Source of the DNA: Pseudeuparius sepicola
Lineage: Eukaryota > Arthropoda > Insecta > Coleoptera > Anthribidae
Length of the DNA: 64,000 bases
Direction: 5' to 3'
NCBI GenBank assembly: GCA_963920635.1
Contig: OY987305.1
Coordinates: forward strand, 7,355,153-7,419,152
This document shows, piece after piece, positions 45,038-55,904 of this stretch. Position numbers and translations under genes: made by a program. Every line of letters begins with the position of its first letter. The stretch's first letter is position 1. The notes below the pieces were generated by a model. The model had not been told where the DNA came from. It saw only the letters and a program-made list of their open reading frames with translations, and searched no databases.

Positions 45038-45193
45038 ATGGCTCCTCCTGTAGTGAATGTGGGTTTTGTTAAAGCAAGTTCAGACAATCTTCCGGAAATT
45101 GACATACCTATTTATGCTCTCACAATTTTTAAAGCGAGATGCCAAAGCGAAACAATCTCGCGAAACGCGAAAACCGCAAAGCTAGAAAGCTAG
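45038..45193 (+). pseudogene. Exon-like ORF resembling a transposon-associated protein N-terminus
   Basis: A good acceptor (TTGCTTTCTGTTTCAG, AG at 45008-45009) precedes a 51-codon frame starting MAPPVVNVGFVKASSDN and LPEIDIPI. I recall this V-x-F-V-K-x-x-S-D-x-L-P-x-[IV]-D start from a repeated family of insect proteins linked to YqaJ-type exonuclease domains. After about 24 codons the frame no longer looks like that family and stops at TAG. It is therefore a fragment, on the strand opposite to dys. Confidence 0.35.
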
Positions 45194-46462
45194 GTTATGT
45201 TTCGATACCCACAAAACATCAAGATTAGGTCAGGACGGCACCGTTCTCGTTACTTGTTTACTGCACCGTTGCCAGATCCCCTTTCGGACTTGTATTCAGA
45301 AGTAAATCCTGTACTCCAAAGACCGACTATTCTTCAACAAACATTGAGAAAGTATATTATATCTTTACGGAATATAGTGTTTTTTATAAAGTTAACTTTA
45401 TTATTTATTGCAATTAATAGGTTTGTTCTAGGAAGCAATCTCAAACTAGTCCGAACCAATAACCAGAGTTAAAAACAGTCAGAGAATTTGAACTGTATAA
45501 TCAACTTTATGTTGACAATTTGAGTTTCCATACTATAGAACACAGCTATTCTAATAACAAAATATTCGACCAGCAAGGAAAAATCACACGAGTTGGCAAC
45601 GTACAATAAACGAATAAAGCTTCAAGGCTTCGCGGTCCTATTCACATAGCTCAAAATTATTATGACGTCAAAATTAAGAAAACCGTTAAAAACGGAAATA
45701 ATTTTAAATTCAATTTTCTCCCAAAGGTGGTAAAATTTTTAATTTAGAATTTTACTAGTGTAGTCTGCATCAATACAGGCTTTCAACAAAATAAAATTTG
45801 AAAAACGGTTAAATACACTATTATTATGGGGAACTAGAGTCATCTTTGTCCAAGAAAGGTACCTACTTAAATATCCAAAATTTCAGAAACAAAGATACCT
45901 TAACATGTTTTTAAGGTAGTAGTGATCTTCTTTACCGACATACGTGAAGCAACTTCAAGGCACCTAACTGGTAAGCGATTTGTGGTGTGTCAGCTGATTC
46001 CGTACAACCTAACCTTAACACTTTGTGATTCGACATCATAACCCTAATTATTCGAGTTGAACTATGTTAATTTTATCATTTTAAAAAATTTTGGAAAATT
46101 AAATAATTAATTCCTGAATGTCTCTGTAGTTCATACAGTTTATTAATAGTATTGCCTGCATAGGTATACCTAAACCATTCATAAAATCGATAATTGTCAA
46201 ACTGTCTCCACAAATGAAATGTTGATTTTGAATTCCTCTTCTTCTACTTCGAATTTTGTCTTGGGTTTCAAACTCATTTCATCGCATTATTTGTATTCAA
46301 CGCCATCTTTTGAGGACAAAAGGAGTAGTACCTTGATATTGGATTCTATTTTATTTGAAAACTAGCCCATTCTGGCTGGCGCGTGTTCAGACTTTGAGTA
46401 AGTAAACGCTTCAATTTCAATATACCACTAATTGCTATTCTCTTGGTCGGAGGCTTACTTAC
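45194..46462. other. Nothing recognised
   Basis: The open frame at 45197-45472 has no domain I know. The remaining sequence up to the dys donor is AT-rich intron. Confidence 0.35.
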
Positions 46463-46524
46463 CTTGGAGAATCCGATATTGGGCGTTGGTGTATGGTGCA
46501 GCCCGACGTCGTGGCATTTAAACG
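46463..46524 (-). CDS. dys: dysfusion (NPAS4-like bHLH-PAS factor), internal exon: linker before PAS-A
   Basis: This 62-bp exon starts with two bases (CG) finishing a split codon, then encodes FKCHDVGLHHTPTPNIGFSK in phase 0. The end joins the exon at 5251 to give GFSK-ALSGFLMMM, as I remember it from insect dysfusion between the bHLH and PAS-A. The acceptor is ATTATTTGTTGCAG (AG at 46526-46525) and the donor CCAAG|GTAAGT (46463/46462), a consensus site. The split-codon start means the previous exon, which should carry the bHLH domain, ends with one base of a codon. An exon this small between a 41-kb intron and one of more than 17 kb is easily missed by automatic annotation. Confidence 0.92.
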
Positions 46525-47270
46525 CTGCAACAAATAATAGAATTTACTTCCAATTCCATATAAACAGTAGCAGGGTAGGTCAGAAAAGAAGCCTAAGTTA
46601 CAGCCGCGCGCTATGGGCGTACGTTCTCCCTATTGATTTATTACCACGACGTTGAATAGTAATGAACGTATACGGATGCAACGCGGCATACGAAATGGGT
46701 GCCGTGATCAAGCTGTGATCATTTCGAACAGCGCGCTTTGCCACTCCAGATACCCTCTAACCTAAACAGTTCCACGGTCACACATGCAAATGGCGGGCAA
46801 CGGTATACCTAGTGTTTCAAGCGCTAAGGTTGGCATTTTCACAGTCCAGTAGTTCAAAGAATCGTTAGTTGCACAAAACATAAATCTATAGTTTCCAACG
46901 ACGAAATCTAATGAAATATGGTCTGATAAGGTTAAAGCATTGACACTGTTTTTTCCATAAACTTTCGCATGTTTTTCATTTTAGTTAGCGTCTTTCATTC
47001 CATAAACCTTTAACAAAAACAAAACTTTTTTATTAGGCATGGGAAAATTTTTAAGGATTTATTTATAGTTTATAACGGATATCCTGTCACCACAATCTAA
47101 CATTTGTCATTTGTCACTTCTCACCACAAAACATCACTGACAGGGGCTATACTCATAAAGACATAAAATTAGGTTTTAATTTGCCCACAGAAACAAAACG
47201 CTCAAGTCTCTATGATCTAAAACAAATATAACTTGAACCTTACAATTTGTAAAAATGTACTACTGATGTC
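46525..47270. other. Nothing recognised
   Basis: Intronic sequence next to the exon, with a GC-richer patch at about 46590-46760. No supported feature. Confidence 0.35.
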
Positions 47271-48707
47271 TACAGGGTGGGCCAAATTGGACAGTTTTTA
47301 AGGGAAATTCCTATTTTTAACGGAGATAGACGAAAACTGATATCGGTATCTGAGGCTCATTTTTTATGATAAACTTAATGGCGAAAAACGGAAATCGATA
47401 TCCGCCACCGTTCTTGAGTTACAGGGCTTTATTCGCGTTTTCGAAAAGTGGCCGTAACTTTTTTCGGGTTCAAAATTTCGTATTTCTTTAAAAACATTCC
47501 TAAAGCACTTTTTTGCGTAAAATCCAATGCTGCTACTACATTTTTTTCAAGTCAATGATTTAGGAGTTACTGATGAACAAATTATTTTTTAAATGGATCA
47601 CTCTGTATATTTTTGCAATTTTTAATATAGCAAAAAATTACCATTCCAAAAATATTGTAACACTTCATGGTTTACCTACTTAATGACAATGAAACAACCG
47701 CTGAAAAATGTTTACTGTTACCTGTCAAATTTTCAGTCAAGCTGTTTAGGCAGTGTAAAGATTTTTCTGCCTTTTGTGTAATTTATAAACTTTATAACAT
47801 ACAATGAAATTTTAAAGTTATGAAAAATGGGATATTATAGTCTGTTTTATACAATCCGGGGAAAATGTAGATGCAGAGAGCAATTTATTATACTACGAGC
47901 GGTATCCAGAGAGATGACAACCTTTCAAGGACGTTTTTGCAAGATTGCGACACAATTGGAATAATAGTGGGCATTTTGAAAAGAAGAAGCCGAAAAGGTA
48001 CGAGTTTAACAGAGATAGGCATTTTCCCCGGATTGTATAAAACAGACTATCATATCCCATTTTTCATAACTTTCAAATTTCATTGTAGATATGTTATAAA
48101 GTTTATAAATTACACAAAAATAGAAAAATCTTTACACTGCCTAAACAGCTTAACTGAAAATTTGCCAGATAACAGTAAACATTTTTCAACGGTTGTTTCA
48201 TTGTCCAAAGCCTACTTGTTAAAAGGGCGTGCTTCCAAGCTTCCAATTAAGTACACCTGAAATCTTAAAAGCTATTAGTAATTGATAACTACTTAAGTAA
48301 ATCATTAAGTGTTATATATTTTTTGAATGGTAATTTTTTGTTCTATTAAAAAATGCAAAAATATACAAGGTGTTCTATTTCAAAAATATTTTTTTATCGG
48401 TATAACTCTTAAACCAATGACTTGAAAAAAAATTAGTAGCAGCATTGGATTCTACGTAAAAAGTGCTTTAAGAATGTTTACAGAAACACAAAATTTTCAA
48501 ACCTGAAAAAAGTTACGGCCACTTTTCGAAAACGTACGTTTTCGAAAAACGCCCTGTAACTCAAGAACGGTGACAGATATCGATTTGCAGTTTTCCCCAT
48601 TAAGTTTATCATAAAAAATGAGCCCCAGACACCGACATCAGTTTTCATCTATCTCCGTCAAAAATAGGAGTTTCCATTTAAATGTGTCCAATTTGGCTCA
48701 CCCTGTA
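47271..48707. mobile_element. Palindromic foldback element with transposase HTH in its spacer (1.44 kb)
   Basis: Starts TACAGGGTGGGCCAAATTGGACA and ends TGTCCAATTTGGCTCACCCTGTA. The arms are inverse complements over about 600-680 bases (GTTCTTGAGTTACAGGGC / GCCCTGTAACTCAAGAAC; ATTTTTCTGCC..TGTAATTTATAAACTTTATAACAT / its inverse). The arms meet a spacer of about 155 bases (about 47867-48022) that continues a coding frame; see next entry. Confidence 0.9.
47834..48040 (+). pseudogene. DUF4817-type helix-turn-helix transposase N-terminus
   Basis: The frame reads IIVCFIQSGENVDAE, then NLLYYERYPER-stop-QPFKDVFARLR, then NNSGHFEKKK. It follows the insect DUF4817 pattern: D-M-[VI]-x-[CV]-[YF]-x-x-x-x-x-N-x-x-x-A, Y-x-E-R-[YF]-P-x-R-x-x-P, F-x-R-L, x-x-x-G-x-F-x-K. 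The single in-frame TGA lies right after ERYPER. The first part lies in the palindrome arm; the inverse arm repeats it with the fuller start EKWDMIVCFIQSGEN. Confidence 0.6.
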
Positions 48708-49009
48708 CATTTTTTGTGCTAGCTCTGGCAACACTGCTGAGAAACCGACAACTGCAAGGTAACTTCAGTTCGTCGAGATCAATTCAAATTTATTTAATTT
48801 TATTCAACGATTGTTCTAAGGTAGGAACCTTCAAAGTGCATATTTTTTAAGTTAGTGGGAAAATGCTGTCTAATTTTCATGTTATTTTCTGAACTTACAT
48901 ATAGATTTAAAGTCAATACGATATTCAGATTAATATTTAAATTCTTAATTAAATTGTTTAAATAACGTTGAAATTATACAATGAATATAATTGAACAGCC
49001 CAGCATCAA
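48708..49009. other. Nothing recognised
   Basis: Short AT-rich spacer between elements. Confidence 0.35.
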
Positions 49010-49500
49010 ATGAACAGACGATTCCTCTAAAAATATGCCTTTGAAAAAAGAGACGAAAGTTCTGCCGTAGCTCTATCCTTCTTTATCAGTCACCAATTTC
49101 ATAAAACTCGCCAACGATGGCAATATCAGTCCTACTTTTTCCCTGTCAACCATTTACTATAATAATTTTATAAAAATGCGTGCGTGGTCGTTGCGTGCGA
49201 CTATATTCACAACAAAATGCTGATGATGTTTTGTGGTCACAATCGGCTTTAGAACATAGAAACTAACTTTCCAAAACCGAAAACACCCGATTGGATCTCG
49301 ACCACAAAACGGATCTGCTGCTGGTCGCAGAAAATTCCACAGTTTGGTTAGGTGGTAACATTCTCTTCTTCACATTTCTATAGTACCACGAAACAGCAAA
49401 TAGTAACACTAATGCCAACGTAAATTATTGCTTTGGTGGCGCTGACAAACATTCGTCTCTTTTTTCAAAGCCAAATTTTCGTTGGACTCTATTGTACCGA
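49010..49500. repeat. Inverted-repeat region, family also at 1.1 kb
   Basis: CCTTTGAAAAAAGAGACGAAAG at about 49039 is inverse to ATTCGTCTCTTTTTTCAAAGCC at about 49451. The right part also resembles 1030-1140. Possibly a decayed MITE. Confidence 0.5.
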
Positions 49501-50265
49501 AAAAGTTGAGCTAACATTTGGATTTGTCGCCTTAGGGTCTACTTAAGACCCAAAATTTGGTTTGTTAGTGTCAGCAATTAAAATGCGCTACTAAGAACAC
49601 ATAACATAGCACTTCAATCTTCAAAAATGATCCTGGTGTTAAGTCAAACGTTTTTAGTAGGAATTTAGTTTTGTTTGCTCTCGTAAAAGACGAACTTTCG
49701 TTTTAAGAAAAACACCATCCGATTTACAGTTATCAGGGATTCTGTTTGAGGCGGCACATTTTGAGTAAATCCACAACAATAGCGGCTATTGTTTCAAGCC
49801 TCTAAAATACTATAAGTTTGTTTACATACTAATTGTTAATGATTGCATGTGTTCTGTGCTAATTATATAACAGGTCCGTGCTAATCACTTGTGTCCAGGT
49901 ATTTTTCTTCCTCTTATTAGCTATGTGTGTTTACCGGTATGTGGAAAAGAACGAAATGTTTAATTAAAGTCGATCCGCATTTATCGAATGCCTTGTTTGA
50001 ATGCTGTGTTTAATTAAGGATTGACACTTTTTTCCAGAGGGATTTTCACTTTTGCCGATTGAACGGCCACATAGCCACTAATTGGTGTATTAGCTATGCA
50101 AATGCAATCGGAAGCGGGCATGTTAAAGTTGAAGTCTTCTGTCAAGCACCACTGTGAGAACTTCGATAAATAGCGCATAAACAACGTTTCTCATTTAGCC
50201 GGTTGCATTTTACTGGTCATGTATAAGCGTAATAGGAGGTAGGTATATGTTGAAATATCTAAAGA
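49501..50265. other. Nothing recognised
   Basis: Intronic sequence without supported features. Confidence 0.35.
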
Positions 50266-50830
50266 AATGCCACAATACAATGATAGTTTTCATAATTTTT
50301 ATCCGACTTCAAAAAAGGAGGAGGTTATCAATTCGGTTGTATTTTTTTATGTTAGTTACCTCACAACTCCGTCATTTATAAACGGATTTGGACAATTCTT
50401 TTTTTATTCGAAAGGGTATACCTACAGAATGGTCCCATTTAAATTTGAAGAAAAAATTCCACCCCTAAGGGTAGATAAATAGGGGATGAAAGTTCATATT
50501 GGACCGATTTGGGTGATTCTTATTTTATTAGAAAGGGGTTACCTTAGGGGTGGTCACATTTAAATTTGAAGAGAAAATTTTCAATCCTAAGGGGGTGATG
50601 GAATTTAATATTGGACCGATTTAGATAATTCTTAATAATTCACTAAAAAATAAGAAATAAATTTTTTTTACAAAAAAAAATAAAACCGACTTCAAAAATC
50701 TGCCCGTATGCACACTTCAAAAAAAAAAACAAAAAATAACACCGACTTCACAAATTTGCCCGTATGCACATTTCAACTAAAATTTTATAAATATTTTTCT
50801 CTTTCAAAATTGAGTTATCTTTGTAGTCGG
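50266..50830. repeat. CCGACTTCAAAAAAGGAGGAGG repeat
   Basis: The block CGACTTCAAAAAAGGAGGAGG..ATCAATTCGG..GTTACCTCA..AACTCCGTCATTTAT is a repeat I recognise from many insect genomes. Inside, the phrase TGAAGAAAAAATTCCACCCCTAAGG..ATATTGGACCGATTT recurs at about 50560-50620. Two ACCGACTTCA-AAATCTGCCCGTATGCAC units follow at 50690 and 50745, and the second phrase recurs at about 62240 (ACACCGACTTCACAAATTT). Confidence 0.65.
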
Positions 50831-50913
50831 TGACAGTAAGTCATTATGTATGTAGGATATGATGTATTCATATCTAAATACACAGAAAAAAAAGTATCTT
50901 AAGTTCAGTATAC

Positions 50914-51802
50914 ATACAGTGTGTCCACGGATGGACTTAACTATACTTGTAAAAATTTTTATTTTCAATTCTTCTTCTTTTCAAGTCATTCTTCATAAAA
51001 AAGTCTGCTTGTTCTTAAAATAAAATTGGCATGGAAAAAGTTTACATTACTTATACTGGGTGACCAGAAAATTAAAGAAACATTAATCAGCATAAGAGTA
51101 AACTACCTCTATTTGTAGAGATAATGAAAAAAGTTATAAAGAAAATTTACTCAGCGTGGTAAGGTACTTAAGTGTACAAAATTTCAAAGCGTTAGGCCTA
51201 CTTCGTTTTTTTTTTATTTTTTTCTTGTTTTTCTTCGATTACATAATTTTCTGTAGGTAGTAAGACAAAACTTATAAATAAAAGTTACTCAGAATAGGAA
51301 ACTCTGTATGATGGAAAATTTTTTGACAATCCTAGGCCCACTTTGCGTTTTCTCCAATATTTTCCAAAATACAAAGTAGGCCTAGAATCGTAAAATTTTG
51401 TCATCATGCGCAGTTTTCCATTCTGGGGAAGTTTTCTTAATACAGTTTTGTCATAGGTACTATTTACAGAAAACCATTTATTTGACAAATAAAGAGAATA
51501 TACAATCAAAAAATCAAAGTAGGCCTAACGCTTTGAAATTTTGTACACTTAAGTAGCTTACCACGCTGAGCAAATTTTCTTTATAATTTTTTTCATTATC
51601 TCTACAAATAGAGGTAGTTTACTCTTATGCTAATTAACGTTTCTTTAATTTTCTGGTCACCCAGTATAAGTAATGTCAACTTTTTCCATGCCAATTTTAT
51701 TTTAAGAACAAGCAGACTTTTATGAAGAATGACTTTTTTCAAAGAATTGAAAATAAAAAAATTTACAAGTATAGTATAAGTCCATCCGTGGACACACTGT
51801 AT
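50914..51802. mobile_element. Palindromic foldback element, ATACAGTGTGTCC ends (0.89 kb)
   Basis: Starts ATACAGTGTGTCCACGGATGG and ends CCATCCGTGGACACACTGTAT. The arms are near-identical inverse complements (TTATACTGGGTGACCAGAAA / TTTCTGGTCACCCAGTATAA; GAGGTAGTTTACTCTTATGC and its inverse). The centre is near 51360. The terminal type is shared with the 38053 element. Confidence 0.88.
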
Positions 51803-53009
51803 TTCTTTAAAATTTTGATTTTCATTTGACCTACTGTACTCTTGAAAGAAAAGCATTACTTTGAATTATTTTATAACGTTTGTTAATTGAATACACCTTA
51901 TTTGTTGGTTTAAAGATCCAGATATTTAAATTAATATTTATGATCATTTGTTCTTTTATATCCGTGAAGGTTTTTTGTCCGGAAGAACGATTCTTCGCAT
52001 AGCTCCGCGATTTGCATTAGGCAGAACATCATTTCTCATGTTCTGAAGGTAGTGTTGTCAGTGGGTGGTGAAGAACCGAAGGAGAACATGTTGTACGCCC
52101 GTAGGAGTAACTAGTGACCACATGCATTTGGTATATTTTTAAGAAAAGACAAAAGTACGCGGTGAATAGTCCCTATTTAGCCGGACCGCGAGCATCGGCG
52201 ATAAGAGGAAGTACAGAGAGGCATGAATGGAGAAATGAGTGTTCCCGGGCTCCGCGTGATACGAATAAAATAAATCTCGCATCAAGATAGACACAATACA
52301 TTTAACAAACAGTCCGCAGAGACAAAGTCCGCTATATTAAATACGCAAGATTAATGCTAATGGCCAGAGCTCGGAGCGTGCATAATACGCATAAATTATA
52401 ACCGTTAGACAAATATGTGGTTTAGCGACACTTTTTAGTTCGGCCAGGCAATTTGTTATTGTTTCGGAGCAGTATTTATAATTACCCAGCGTTATTCCGG
52501 TTAATTAACCACCCACTGGTACGAGGTTTGAGTGCGCGCTGGCAATAAAGAGAAACGGCCGGCCCCATCCCTCATCCAGATCATTAATTTCGCGGCCACA
52601 GCCGCCTTTGTACACAGTGATAATTATCAATTAATCCCTCATGGCGAGCTTGATCTACAGGAGTCATTTGCCCAACTTAAACAAACATCGGGAACGTGGT
52701 ACGTTATACCTCTGCAGGTATTGTGTGTTCTTGCCGCGCTCTCGCCTTTCCCACAACCGCTCTTCCAAGCAAATTCCAAATTTCGACGCTGATACAATCG
52801 ATAATCATTTACACGTCACTTACCAACCCACACACCAGGTATGTTAAAATATGTTAGTTATGACGTTATCATGACATGTCAAACCAGTGGGAGCTCGTCT
52901 CTAACCTATTTTGTTTTGTAGGTTTCCACCTTAAAGAAATAACCAAGGATGGAGGGAGTAAGAACAAAAAGTAAACAGAGCCAACATCTTTTTGAACGAT
53001 GCCACGTAT
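51803..53009. other. Single-copy-looking sequence, moderate GC, homeodomain-like words
   Basis: The part at about 52300-52800 has normal GC, no repeat matches in the window, and several TTAATTAA, CATTAATTT and TAATTAT words. It could be conserved regulatory DNA of dys, but this cannot be told from sequence alone. The frames here carry no domain. Confidence 0.3.
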
Positions 53010-54240
53010 TAATGGGATTAAATGAAAAGACACGTCCCATAACATTAGATCAACAAATGTAGCTATTTATTGCTTGTATGTGACAATTTTAAACTAAAAC
53101 TAAATTGTGCTGTAATTATAATATGCTAATTATCACTTTAATCAAATCGTCAACAGACACTTCAAATGTATCATTTTCTATCATTGTTTACGTGTGTATT
53201 TTTCGTGTTTTCGAGTGTTTTTTGTTTATTTATAATAATTGTTTATTATAGTCCAAAGCACGAAAGGAAACGTTTCTAAAGAATGCGGGCAGCGTTGCGA
53301 GATTTCCTATACGAGTAGTCGTTATTTATTGACGAATACAAGTTTTATCATATTGAAGTCGAATTTTTGAACTCTGTTATACCGAAAAAATAAAGCTCGC
53401 ATCACGGGACCACTTACCCATTTTTGTTTATCATTTATTTTTAACGCGGTGTGATCAAATACCTTTTTTTTTCAACATCGTCGCGTCTACCATCGCCTTT
53501 GAAATACGGCAACACCGCACTTCTACCAAGCAGTCGGCTGACAAAAGCAGTTAGCCAACGCGTTTTGTGCCTGCTTCTATAGTACGTAAAGTTAACTGCG
53601 AATTTGGTCTACCACACAGACCTCATTTTTTAGGCCGCTGACAAGTTTTTTCCGCCGGCTCAGAGAGCTCAGTGGCGTTTCGTATGTTCGGAACGTGTGC
53701 AATATGAGTAAACAGGGAATGTTATAAGGGTTTGCCTGCCTCCATAGTCTAAGGCATCACCGTTAAGAATAATAACAATAAATTAAATAACAATTATATG
53801 AAAATTAAGTCAGTGAATTACATAAAATTGGGCTACGCCCCTGAATTGTGACTAATTCTATAATATTTGCCAGTTCTTCCCCCTTACGTCGCACGCATTC
53901 TGCCGTAAGGAGGACTATAGTATTTAGGATGATGGTGACTGATTTTGTACACAATGGGACGCAGAATGTGTGTGGTGTATGGCCAAATTATATTGATATT
54001 TCTTAGGACATAACCTATTTAGGATATAGTGACTGATTTTGTATACAATGGGACGAGCAAAGTGTGTGGTGTGTGGCCAAATTGATATTTCTCAGGACAT
54101 AACCTAGTATGGATAAACGTTGTATACACGGGTGTGGAATGGTAATGTTTGTTTACTTATATGTTATATGTTGATTGACTACAAACGTGTGCATTTTGAT
54201 GCTTTTGCTCCCTTTATCCTTTGGTTATTTCTGTGAGGTC
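53010..54240 (+). repeat. Segmental duplication, copy 1, with Cys-x2-Cys exon-like units
   Basis: GGGATTAAATGAAAAGACACGTC, ATCACTTTAAT, GTGTATTTTTCGTG and the end block ACTACAAACGTGTGCATTTTGATGC recur in order at 55905-56470. Within this copy a 94-base unit (GTGACTGATTTTGTAxACAATGGGACG...GACATAACCTA) is tandemly repeated at 53939 and 54033. Its ATG frames read MGRRMCVVYG (53954) and MGRAKCVVCGQIDIS (54048). The M-G-R-x-K-C-V-V-C-G start resembles the first zinc-binding cysteines of THAP-type proteins. Upstream, CAGTGGCG at 53670 resembles a transposon end. Confidence 0.55.
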
Positions 54241-54283
54241 GAAACAATTCCGTATTTTCCGTAATATTTTATAATAAGGCATA

Positions 54284-54773
54284 CTTCAAACTTTCCAATA
54301 TTTTATTTTTAGCTGGTAACAAAATGTAACAAAATAGAACAAAAATTATCATGATTGAGCTCCACCACATAATTATTTGCCCGTATGAAATTACCTAGAT
54401 CAGCTCTATCCAAATAGTTGGATAGGGAGAAATAGACCTATTTCCTGGCAGCCTCGATCCCCCGATTTGTCTGTTTTGGATTTCTTTTTGTGGGGAACAG
54501 TACAAAATAAAGTATGAGACAATTGTTGAATTAAGAGCATCTGTTTGAGAAGCAATTGCCAGTTTGACAGGCGCTCTCTCAGAAAGGCGACAAATTCAGT
54601 TTTAAAACGAGGCACTATTTGCATAAATAATAATGGTGGATTATTTGAACATTTTTTTTATTTTAAAAGGTGACGGTTTAAAATAATAATAATTTGAATT
54701 TGAGTTTTTTCATTTTTGTTTTATTTTGTTACATTTGTTACCAGCTGGAAATAAAATATTAGAAAGTTTGAAG
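54284..54773 (+). mobile_element. Decayed mariner/IS630-type transposon (490 bp) with transposase remnant
   Basis: Ends CTTCAAACTTTC..AATATTTTATTT..AGCTGGTAAC and the inverse, flanked by TA on each side. From 54419 the plus strand reads WIGRNRPIS, then WQPRSPDLSVLDFFLWG and TVQNKV. This is the conserved W-P-P-R-S-P-D-L-x-P-x-D-F-F-L-W-G catalytic-core motif of Tc1/mariner-superfamily transposases. A frameshift and stops follow, with YETIVELRASV and SLTGALSERR still readable. It is an internally deleted, inactive copy. Confidence 0.85.
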
Positions 54774-55904
54774 TATGTGTAATTACAAAATAGAACGTAA
54801 TTATGAAAATATTCCATGGCTGACTATGTGAAAATAAAAAAAAAACAGAAAATTAGCCATAGCTATTTTATAATAACTATGCCGAGTATTATATCTTTGG
54901 AAAGCTCAAAAAATGGCCGATTTGATAAGGCCACGGCCAATTATGATTACATTTATAAAAACACAAGTTTCTCAAAAATCACAAACAACATAAAAAATTG
55001 GATATTAAGCCCAAAATTATCTACAATTTTTGTCTCTACAGTTTTTCTGTATAATCAGAAATAACGGACACAGTTTACCCTAACATGTAAGCTGTGTAAC
55101 GGAGCTACAGAGATCTGATGAAATAGCAAAAAATCACTCTTTTCAAAATATCTAGTGAGCCATGAACTTTTTTAAAAATCCAAAAGGGGCATTACAATTG
55201 AGCATTCAAAACCGCAATTATTTCCCCATTTAACCTTTGTTCTAGCTCTGCTATATAGTTTCCGAGATCCCCATAGTGGTCATCGAAAAAAACTCACCCT
55301 GTATATAGTTTTTAAATAGAGCCTACCATGGCCTACTGTTATTAACAGAAGACCTCAAATATCACAAAATCATATTTGGCATTTTTTAAAGAATAAAATG
55401 GGTAGTGCCATCGAATTGTCCATATTTCAAAACCCCTTGTACTAAATTTCCATATCATACAAGACGCTCACTAAATGGGGCCAAAGTTCGAGAAAAAAAA
55501 TGAATTTTCCGGAGTACCCTGTATAAACCCCAGGACATATTTTGGTGATCTTTTTTCGAGAATCAATTAAGCTTTGCCTTAGGTATTATTTTACATGGTA
55601 CGGCCAGTCTAGCTCATACAGGGGGTTCGTAAAAGAAATTAAAATTTGACTAAAACCATTTATGTATTTTAAAAAATTTATTTAAATAAAAAATTGGGGA
55701 TTTCACTGCATTCTGTTAATCTCCCTTGGAAATATTTTTTATTCAGCCAGTTGAAACATAATCTATTAATCAAATCAGACGTGCCATGAAGGCCAAGAAA
55801 ACAAAAACGATATTGTTCACATATTTGACAGTTACCTACCTAGGCGCCGAATGTAAAATCCCGATGTTTTCTTTAAATATTTTTTTATAAATGATTTTTT
55901 CGTC
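54774..55904. other. Stray CACCCTGTATA termini, no complete element
   Basis: Single termini occur at 55290-55306 (ACTCACCCTGTATA), 55515-55530 (GTACCCTGTATA) and 55615-55630 (ATACAGGGGGTTCG). The stretch at about 55225-55275 resembles 40930-40985. I could not pair them into elements. Confidence 0.4.

Larger units (their letters stand above)
5252..46462 (-). other. dys: dys intron, 41,211 bp, transposon-rich
   Basis: Bounded upstream by donor CCAAG|GTAAGT (exon end at 46463) and downstream by acceptor TTTCAG (exon start at 5251). Most mobile elements in this list lie within it, in both orientations. I found no further dys exon in it, and none is needed because the two flanking exons join in phase. 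Confidence 0.88.

Noticed and set aside
46443..46655. 70-codon plus-strand open frame
   Set aside because: It is the antisense shadow of the dys linker exon.
47871..48260. 129-codon plus-strand open frame
   Set aside because: It crosses the palindrome spacer in a different frame from the recognisable HTH sequence and continues into the inverse arm.
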